A stretch of DNA of 56,585 nucleotides from a virus: positions 1 through 56,585 of IMG/VR virus record IMGVR_UViG_3300044568_002602. One strand, 5' to 3'. Positions 50,839 to 56,585 of the stretch are shown piece by piece (position 1 is the first letter of the stretch; each line of letters begins with the position of its first letter). The position numbers and the translations under genes were made by a program. The notes under the pieces were generated by a model. That model searched no databases and was not told the DNA's origin. It worked only from the letters and a program-made list of their open reading frames with translations.

Positions 50839-51183
50839 ATGAAAAAGAAGCCGCTTCATTTAAAAGAAATAGACCCCAAAGAAACAATTTTTTACTGGTA
50901 TGATTTAGGAGAATCGACGTATGCTTTATATGATGGTGATATGGGTGAACCAATTTCATATGGAAGTTTAAACTTGGTTGTTGGTACAATAAGAGCCATA
51001 AATGGAGAAGTAACAGAAGGAAAGCGAAAGAAATGTATTTTATGGTATTTCAAACGAGACGCTACACAAGGATGGAAAAAACAAACACCTCCAGTTTTGT
51101 TTAATTGGAACCCAGAAACAACAGATAAGAAAACTGCGACCGATAAAAAGAAATCTGAAGACACAGATAAAAAAACAGTATAG
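50839..51183 (+). CDS. Hypothetical protein with Lys/Thr/Asp tail (114 aa)
   Basis: Residues 1-85 form a small beta-rich domain (ETIFYWYDLGESTYALYDGD, ISYGSLNLVVGTIRAINGEV, ILWYFKRDATQGWKK). The last 25 residues are repeats of DKK with Thr/Ser (TTDKKTATDKKKSEDTDKK). No family is recognised. Confidence 0.5.
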   Translation: MKKKPLHLKEIDPKETIFYWYDLGESTYALYDGDMGEPISYGSLNLVVGTIRAINGEVTEGKRKKCILWYFKRDATQGWKKQTPPVLFNWNPETTDKKTATDKKKSEDTDKKTV

Positions 51184-51195
51184 TAAAATAAATGT

Positions 51196-51223
51196 TTGAC
51201 AGATGGTTGTGTTTATGTATAGT
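51196..51223 (+). promoter_or_regulatory. Candidate sigma-70-like promoter
   Basis: TTGACA (51196-51201), a 16-base spacer and TATAGT (51218-51223) form one of the best consensus matches in the window. It overlaps the first codons of the next frame. If real, that gene probably starts at the ATG at 51233. Confidence 0.45.
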
Positions 51224-51430
51224 TCTGTTTATATGCTTCAAGATATACTTCATATGATACAAGCGTGGGATGTTTGGGGGCAATTCTTTTTTGTTATAAT
51301 TATTGCCACACTAGGCACGGCAGTTGGTATGGCATTTTTTGGCATGGTCGGTGAATTTATAAACAAGACATTACCGATATTGATCCGAGGATATCCAAAA
51401 AAAGAGGAGGACATAGACGAGCACAAATGA
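51203..51430 (+). CDS. Small membrane protein (75 aa)
   Basis: One clear transmembrane helix (WGQFFFVIIIATLGTAVGMA, extending into FFGMVGEF) is followed by a basic, then acidic tail (RGYPKKEEDIDEHK). An overlapping promoter-like sequence suggests the true start may be the in-frame ATG at 51233 (65 residues). The function is unknown. Small single-span proteins beside rII genes in T4-like phages are often lysis- or exclusion-related, but nothing here is specific. Confidence 0.5.
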   Translation: MVVFMYSSVYMLQDILHMIQAWDVWGQFFFVIIIATLGTAVGMAFFGMVGEFINKTLPILIRGYPKKEEDIDEHK

Positions 51431-51487
51431 TAGAATCATAGCTCAGTTTGCCAGAATTCCTCAGTTAATTGATACTTATAACAATAC

Positions 51488-52120
51488 ATGTCTATTATTA
51501 TAAGAAATACCGTAGGATATTATGGAGACCCAAATAATGTATTGGATGGTCCCAAAGGATCGCAGTTTTACAAAACTGGCAGTCTTTATAAGATAAATTA
51601 TTCCGGTTCTGTTGCTTCTGGGTGGGAAAATTTATATTTTCAACAATTAAGTATACCTACATATGCCATAACTTCGGAAGATTTGTCATTGGATCAGACC
51701 GGCACCGGTTCATTTTTGTATGTAAAAACCACCAAAATTGGAAATAAAAACGGCTGGATATTGTTGGCAAACAAAAGTCCATTGATTCGTGCGAGCAACA
51801 CACCAACGCCAACACCAACAAATACTCCAACACCGACAGATACTCCCACCCCCACACCAACAAATACTCTTACTTCGCCCACTCCAACTCCCACACCAAC
51901 GCCGACCGCTACACCAACACCAACACCGCACTCAACATGCCCAGAACGACCACTTCGCCCAACACCGACACCGACTGCGACGCCGACGCCAACACCGACA
52001 CCGACACCGACTGCTACGCCGCCACCAACGCCGACTGCTACGCCAACACCGACTGCTACGCCGACGTACTACTACGAAGCGATGCGGCGAGCGCCGGGTG
52101 GATTTGAGTCGTTTCCATAA
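51488..52120 (+). CDS. Structural-type protein with long Pro-Thr repeat
   Basis: Residues 1-105 look like a small beta-rich domain ([53 protein letters not shown]). Residues about 106-195 are Pro-Thr-x-Pro repeats ([15 protein letters not shown]), a stiff extended linker, interrupted by [11 protein letters not shown]. The C-terminus is [17 protein letters not shown]. Such proteins are typical of phage neck, whisker or fibre parts. The repeat Thr residues could be glycosylated by the adjacent glycosyltransferases, which is speculation. Confidence 0.6.
   Translation: MSIIIRNTVGYYGDPNNVLDGPKGSQFYKTGSLYKINYSGSVASGWENLYFQQLSIPTYAITSEDLSLDQTGTGSFLYVKTTKIGNKNGWILLANKSPLIRASNTPTPTPTNTPTPTDTPTPTPTNTLTSPTPTPTPTPTATPTPTPHSTCPERPLRPTPTPTATPTPTPTPTPTATPPPTPTATPTPTATPTYYYEAMRRAPGGFESFP
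51805..52066 (+). repeat. Proline-threonine codon repeat
   Basis: Tandem CCAACACCGACA-like units (ccaacaccaaca, ccgacgccaaca, ccgactgctacg) encode Pro-Thr/Pro-Thr-Ala-Thr in one frame. Units are multiples of six bases, and the strand bias (almost no G) is striking. Confidence 0.85.
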
Positions 52121-52145
52121 CTAATACAATTTTTAACTGTTATAT

Positions 52146-53768
52146 ATGATTTCTGCCAACGACGTTACATTTATAGTTCCAATTTATAAATTGGGAATTG
52201 ATAGGTTGAATAATTTAAAATTTATTTTGCCTAATATCATAAAGACAGGTGCTAGAGTTTTGGTGGTTGAGCAAGTTAAAGAATCTGCTACATCACTAGA
52301 CTTGAAAGAATTTAACTCTGAACATTTATTATATATCTCGAAGAGCGAAGAGTTTCATAAAACTGGCATAATAAACTGGGCAGTAAAAAATCACGCAAAC
52401 ACAAAATATGTTTGGGTAAATGACGTGGATTTTTATATGAAATTTGGTAACGTGTTTGGTGTTGAATGGACAGAAGATTTTATAAAGCCATACTCAACCG
52501 GAAAAAAATTAACGAGCGACGATAGCACACGAATATTACGGGGAGAAAAGATCGATGTATCATACGAAGATGAATCCACCGAATATATCTCCTTGTACAG
52601 TGCTCTTTCATTTATATTTAATAAACAAGCATTTCTAGACATTGGTGGAATGGATGAAAGTTTGTTTGGATGGGGAAAAGAAGATATTGAGTTTAGTGAA
52701 CGGGTTAAGTCCAAGAATACACCGATTCAAGAGTTTGATTATAAGGGAATACATTTATGGCATCCAATAAAAAATGCCGATTTGTTACTGGATAATACCT
52801 ACGGTTCGGGTGGAGAAAAAGATATGGCGATCATAACGTGCTATTTTAATTGGTGTGGATTTATCAGTCCGACAAGAAATTTTAATAGATTTCTACGTCA
52901 GATGGATATATTGGGATATCCTGTATATGGGGTGGAACTATCACTGAATGATAGATTCGAGACCACAGGCAGAGTCGGCTGGAAGCAGATCCGAGTTGAT
53001 AAAAAAAATATATGTTTTCAAAAAGAGGCGTGTATAAATCTGGCAGAAAAATTTGTCCCAAAAAAATACAAAAAAATAGCATGGATTGACCCAGACTTTT
53101 CTTTTACGAATCCGAATTGGTACAATGATACATCTAAAAAATTGGACACACTTAAATTGGTTCAGATGTATGATAAAGGAATCGGTACAGATCGTTTTGG
53201 AAGGATAGACCGAATTCATCCCGGTTTGATGTCTATGCATGGTAAAGTTCCGATGGTGGATTGGTATCATCATCCGGGACATCCTGGTGGCGCATGGGGG
53301 GCTAATAGAAATTTATGGAAATGGGGCGGATTGTATCCATACGCAATAATGGGTGGAGGAGATACTGTGTTTATTTATACGATATTTGGATTTGATTTTT
53401 CCGGTGCGTCGTATGAACATTTAAATATCGGAGAAAATTCGACATTTTTGGAATATATTAATTGGAAGAAAAAAATAATGTCTTACATTAAACCGGAAGA
53501 TGTTTCTTATATAAGTGGGTCATTTATTCATGAATGGCATGGAGACAGAGACAACAGAGGTTACAACACTCGCCATAAAATATTAGAGAGAATCGACTTG
53601 AATACAAATGTCATTCTAAATAATAATAGAATAATAGAATTGCGAGGAATATCAAAAAGGTCAACTTACGATCAAATACTGGGATATTTTGAGAATCGCG
53701 ACGAAGACGCCTTTTTATCTGATTGGAAAAAATATTTAACCTTTAGAAAAAAAGAATCGTTGCAATGA
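52146..53768 (+). CDS. Two-domain glycosyltransferase (GT2/GT27-like)
   Basis: The 540-residue protein has an N-terminal GT-A domain: VTFIVPIYKLGIDRLNNL, the DxD-type motif VWVNDVDFYM (about 95-105), and the acceptor-site motif DIGGMDESLFGWGKEDIEFS typical of galactosyltransferase-like GT27 domains. From about residue 222 a second domain starts (MAIITCYFNWCGF) with IAWIDPDFSF as a second DxD-like motif and WGANRNLWKWGGLYPYAIMG. It presumably transfers sugars from nucleotide-sugar donors. The acceptor (virion protein, DNA or host glycan) is unknown. Confidence 0.75.
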   Translation: MISANDVTFIVPIYKLGIDRLNNLKFILPNIIKTGARVLVVEQVKESATSLDLKEFNSEHLLYISKSEEFHKTGIINWAVKNHANTKYVWVNDVDFYMKFGNVFGVEWTEDFIKPYSTGKKLTSDDSTRILRGEKIDVSYEDESTEYISLYSALSFIFNKQAFLDIGGMDESLFGWGKEDIEFSERVKSKNTPIQEFDYKGIHLWHPIKNADLLLDNTYGSGGEKDMAIITCYFNWCGFISPTRNFNRFLRQMDILGYPVYGVELSLNDRFETTGRVGWKQIRVDKKNICFQKEACINLAEKFVPKKYKKIAWIDPDFSFTNPNWYNDTSKKLDTLKLVQMYDKGIGTDRFGRIDRIHPGLMSMHGKVPMVDWYHHPGHPGGAWGANRNLWKWGGLYPYAIMGGGDTVFIYTIFGFDFSGASYEHLNIGENSTFLEYINWKKKIMSYIKPEDVSYISGSFIHEWHGDRDNRGYNTRHKILERIDLNTNVILNNNRIIELRGISKRSTYDQILGYFENRDEDAFLSDWKKYLTFRKKESLQ

Positions 53769-53829
53769 AAAATTGTAATTTATTAAAAACCGATTCGGAG
53801 ACGTTTATTACCAACCAAAACAAAAATAT

Positions 53830-54462
53830 ATGAAACACATTATAATAACGAGATGTAATTTTAAAGACGAGTTTTTGTTTCAAAAATATTTTGAAGTGAT
53901 GAAACGAGCATATATACCATCCGTTATAAACCAATCGTGCAAAGACTTTAAATTATTTATACACACAAACAAAGAACTTCCACATCACCTGGAGTTAATA
54001 CGAGAACAATTTAGTGGAAGTGATGTAGATTTAGACTTGAAATTGACTGGATTTAAAGAGTACGTCGTGAGAGAAAAATACAATATTCAAACCAGACATG
54101 ATTGTGACGATTTCATGTATCCAAATTACATAGAAGCAATACACGATATGTATGATAGGGAAATAAAAAACCACGATGAATTTCTTATTCATGCGCAGCC
54201 GACGAAGTTAAATTTTTATACTATGGTAGAATATTTTGCCCGAACATATAAGCCAACATCCACATCCATGTTTTTATCATTGTGTCAAAAAAATGTATCA
54301 AAGAATATTCTTCAGGAACAACACTCAAAGTTCCCAAGCATAGTCCCCAATGTGTTCAGTTTGGGGACTGGATTCGTTAAATTGATCATTCATGACAATA
54401 ATAAATTGTCAAAAATAGAGTCCACCGACAAAAATATTGGGCCTACTGACGTAAATATATGA
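53830..54462 (+). CDS. Putative glycosyltransferase (rhamnosyltransferase-like)
   Basis: The 210-residue protein starts MKHIIITRCNFKDEFLF and has LFIHTNKELPHHLELI, YNIQTRHDCDDFMYPNYIEA (a D-x-D-D motif in the place of the GT-A metal site) and a C-terminal FPSIVPNVFSLGTGF. The layout recalls the putative rhamnosyl transferase family. Assignment is by motif only. It belongs to the sugar-modification cluster. Confidence 0.55.
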   Translation: MKHIIITRCNFKDEFLFQKYFEVMKRAYIPSVINQSCKDFKLFIHTNKELPHHLELIREQFSGSDVDLDLKLTGFKEYVVREKYNIQTRHDCDDFMYPNYIEAIHDMYDREIKNHDEFLIHAQPTKLNFYTMVEYFARTYKPTSTSMFLSLCQKNVSKNILQEQHSKFPSIVPNVFSLGTGFVKLIIHDNNKLSKIESTDKNIGPTDVNI

Positions 54463-54535
54463 ATAAAATTTAATTCCAAACGACAAAAAGAAAAAATATT
54501 GGTAGAGTATATACGTCGCGCATCTAAAAAATATT

Positions 54536-55282
54536 ATGAAAACTTTAATAATTGGCTATGGAGAAATAGGAAAATCTCTTGAGAAGGTGTTGAGTAAAAA
54601 ATACGAAGTATACGTTAGGGACGTGGAATTGATGCCAGATATACAATCTGCGCATGTCATGCACATATGTTTTCCATACAGCAAAAAGTTTGTGCGAGAA
54701 GTAAAGAAATATCAGAAATTCTATAGTCCAAAATACACCATTATTCATTCGACAGTTCCCATTGGAACTTCCAATAAATGTAATGCATATTATTCTCCAG
54801 TAAGAGGCGTACATCCGCATTTGGAAGAAAGTTTGAAGACGTTTGTAAAATATTTTGCACCAAAAAATAGATATCTCAAAAATTACTTCACCCATGTAGG
54901 CATACCGATTGAAGAAGCTGATAAACGTGAAACACTGGAAGTTATGAAACTATATTGCACAACCTTGTATGGACTAAACGTCATTGCCGAAAAAGAGATA
55001 TGGACTTATTGCAAAAAGCACGATTTGGACTTTGATTTGGTATATACCAAGTGCAATCAAACTTACAATGAAGGATACAAGAAGTTGGGATTTCCGCAAT
55101 ATAGTAAATATGTCTTGAATCATAGCGACGGTAAGATAGGTGGGCATTGCATAATACCAAACTGCTATTTGCTTGATACAGACATCGCAAAATTCATTTT
55201 AAACCAGAACAATAAGTATCCCTTCAAATTGACAATGCGCGGAAACAACAAAATTAAAAAAAATACTTCAGAAGTCCCGTAA
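54536..55282 (+). CDS. Nucleotide-sugar dehydrogenase-like NAD-binding protein
   Basis: The 248-residue protein opens with a Rossmann motif IIGYGEIGKSLEKVL (GxGxxG). VMHICFPYSKKFVREVKKY and IIHSTVPIGTSNKC follow, as in UDP-glucose/UDP-ManNAc dehydrogenases. The catalytic-region helix is ETLEVMKLYCTTLYGLNVIA and the signature is GKIGGHCIIPNCYLLD. It is much shorter than the ~400-residue enzymes and lacks the C-terminal UDP-binding domain, so it may be a reduced enzyme or act on a different substrate. Confidence 0.6.
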   Translation: MKTLIIGYGEIGKSLEKVLSKKYEVYVRDVELMPDIQSAHVMHICFPYSKKFVREVKKYQKFYSPKYTIIHSTVPIGTSNKCNAYYSPVRGVHPHLEESLKTFVKYFAPKNRYLKNYFTHVGIPIEEADKRETLEVMKLYCTTLYGLNVIAEKEIWTYCKKHDLDFDLVYTKCNQTYNEGYKKLGFPQYSKYVLNHSDGKIGGHCIIPNCYLLDTDIAKFILNQNNKYPFKLTMRGNNKIKKNTSEVP

Positions 55283-55312
55283 TATTTAGCCAAATGAAAT
55301 TAAAAATTATAT

Positions 55313-56104
55313 ATGAAAACTATTGATATTATCAGTGCTACCTACGGCAACTTACCGATTGTGAAAGAATGTCTGGAAACATGGTTTCCATTGAGGACCA
55401 ATTGGAAGGTACGTGTATATGACAGTAAAGCATCGGAACTCGACGGTACAAAGGAATATCTACATTCCAGAAAAAATGAACTTGGATTCAATTTGATTGA
55501 CGACGGTAGAATACTTACACACAGTCAAGCAATTGAAGAATTGTTGAAGTATTCCACTGCCGATTGGGTATTGCATTTGGATTCTGACGTGAAAGTGTTG
55601 GATAAAGGCGTATTTGAATGGATAGAAAATACAATAAACACCACAAGTAATAAAGTGTTTGGAAGAATTGACGACAGACATTTTGCTCCACATTTCGATC
55701 ACTACGCAAAGGACGGAAACTATCGGTTTTGTTTACCCAGAACAGCATCATGGATTCTGTTATTTGAGAGAAAATTCATAAACGACCACAAACTATCTTT
55801 CGGCAATATGGATTTGCGATTCTCAGCAACACCATCAACAAATATCATGAATTTGGCAATCGCCCATAAGGTAGACCCCAAAACAGGGCAAATTGTTGCA
55901 CCAACGACGTTGAATGTATTGGCCGATGTCTCGTGGCAACTTTTTTGGGAATCGTATCGTTGCGAAGTCTTTGAAAAAATTCCAAAAGATATTTGGGATA
56001 AGTTTGATCATAAACACGGTGGTTCAAGAAAATGGCACGCGGACAACCGAGACGCGCTTAATAATATGAGGTTGGAATTGAAAAAATCCGCTCAAAATAT
56101 TTGA
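55313..56104 (+). CDS. Family 2 glycosyltransferase
   Basis: The 263-residue protein has the GT-A/GT2 start IDIISATYGNLPIVKECLET and the metal-binding motif WVLHLDSDVKVLDKG (D-S-D, about 84-86). A Trp/His-rich C-terminus (FDHKHGGSRKWHADNRDALN) follows. It is the last of three transferase-like genes in the cluster. The acceptor is unknown. Confidence 0.75.
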   Translation: MKTIDIISATYGNLPIVKECLETWFPLRTNWKVRVYDSKASELDGTKEYLHSRKNELGFNLIDDGRILTHSQAIEELLKYSTADWVLHLDSDVKVLDKGVFEWIENTINTTSNKVFGRIDDRHFAPHFDHYAKDGNYRFCLPRTASWILLFERKFINDHKLSFGNMDLRFSATPSTNIMNLAIAHKVDPKTGQIVAPTTLNVLADVSWQLFWESYRCEVFEKIPKDIWDKFDHKHGGSRKWHADNRDALNNMRLELKKSAQNI

Positions 56105-56134
56105 CTAAATAAAAAAACTGAATAATTTGAGTGT

Positions 56135-56584
56135 ATGAACAAATCTATTTTAGCAGTCATGGTTGGTATAAGTGGCTCGGGCAAGAGCACATATGCCAAC
56201 GGATTAAAAACATCACTCAAAGCAGAGTTGGTGGAAACTGATGCAGTTCGTGTGGAACTGACTGGTAATGCAGAAGATCAAAGTCAAAATGGACGAGTAT
56301 TTGATATTGCAAGAAAGCGTGTAAACGATTATTTATCACAAGGTAAAAATACTATCATTGATGCCACCAGTCTTAATATCAAAGAACGCAAAGATTGGAT
56401 TGATATTGGCAAAGCAAACAATGCTGAAATAAGAGCATATTTTATTGATACTCCTGTAAGTGATTGTAAAGCACAGAATAGCAAACGTGAACGCAAAGTA
56501 CCAGAGTGGGTTATTGACAAACAAGCCAGCAAGTTGTTTGGTCCAACCAAGTCAGAGGGTTTTGATAGTGTTACAACGATTTGA
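56135..56584 (+). CDS. P-loop polynucleotide kinase-like protein
   Basis: The 149-residue protein has a Walker A motif GISGSGKST (11-19) and the acceptor-binding strand AELVETDAVRVEL. LSQGKNTIIDATSLNIKERK (Walker B-type Asp) follows, then the lid arginines SKRERKVPEWVIDK. It resembles the kinase domain of T4 Pnk (PseT), without the phosphatase domain. The role is phosphorylation of 5'-OH ends, for example in tRNA or DNA repair. It ends one base before the window edge and appears complete. Confidence 0.78.
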   Translation: MNKSILAVMVGISGSGKSTYANGLKTSLKAELVETDAVRVELTGNAEDQSQNGRVFDIARKRVNDYLSQGKNTIIDATSLNIKERKDWIDIGKANNAEIRAYFIDTPVSDCKAQNSKRERKVPEWVIDKQASKLFGPTKSEGFDSVTTI

Positions 56585-56585
56585 T

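Noticed and set aside
51626-51645. ENLYFQ sequence (TEV protease-like site) in the Pro-Thr protein
   Set aside because: A six-residue match followed by Gln, with no potyvirus context, is almost certainly chance and not a cloning artefact.

Overview
This window is a contiguous part of a large, AT-rich, tailed-phage genome with a contractile tail (T4-like myovirus). The identification rests on a syntenic set of T4-type genes: tail sheath (gp18-like), tail tube (gp19-like), two gp26/gp51-type baseplate proteins, tape measure (gp29-like), tube-cap (gp48-like), a LysM baseplate protein (gp53-like), ssDNA-binding protein (gp32-like), UvsX, RNase H/5'-3' exonuclease, gp41-like helicase, class I ribonucleotide reductase, rIIA, rIIB and a polynucleotide kinase. 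Almost every gene reads rightward. Starts mostly lack a Shine-Dalgarno sequence and sit in A/T-rich leaders. That, a Bacteroidota-like NrdB and a secreted EF-hand protein of a type familiar from Verrucomicrobiota are weak and partly conflicting host hints. The host cannot be named from this sequence.

Layout. 1-4.1 kb: tail-fibre/adhesin genes (a collagen-like fibre ending in an S74 chaperone domain, a Gly-rich adhesin, small proteins). 4.2-12.4 kb: sheath and tube genes separated by an accessory island. The island holds a VSR-type homing endonuclease, a HAD phosphatase-like plus nucleotidyltransferase pair, and a leftward block of an EF-hand exported protein, a HAD-like protein and a second VSR-type endonuclease. 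A third such endonuclease follows the tube gene. 14.3-17.4 kb: coiled-coil/acidic proteins with a shared N-terminal tag, then a lipoprotein with C-terminal membrane helices (candidate u-spanin). 17.5-27.7 kb: baseplate hub and tape measure. 27.8-32.1 kb: a compact family-A-like DNA polymerase and more tagged proteins, one resembling a PD-(D/E)XK nuclease. 32.3-40.3 kb: replication, recombination and nucleotide metabolism. 40.4-42.2 kb: two further tagged or structural proteins. 42.2-46.8 kb: two GIY-YIG homing endonucleases, one splitting a CobS/MoxR-like AAA+ ATPase gene, followed by a CobT-like VWA protein with an HExxH motif. 46.8-50.8 kb: rIIA/rIIB. 50.8-56.6 kb: small proteins, a Pro/Thr-repeat structural protein, a sugar-modification cluster (three glycosyltransferase-like genes and a nucleotide-sugar dehydrogenase-like gene) and a 5' polynucleotide kinase.

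The most interesting thread is a recurrent N-terminal peptide that looks like a T4-type capsid-targeting sequence. It is an amphipathic leader ending in (L/I/V)-x-E within the first 11-18 residues. It occurs on at least seven proteins, twice more as an internal copy, and on enzyme-like proteins (HAD phosphatase, putative nuclease). This suggests a set of proteins packed into the head and possibly delivered with the DNA. Other points are the HE-split AAA+ gene beside its VWA partner, the odd polymerase, and a repeated intergenic TATTTATA element that may be a late promoter.
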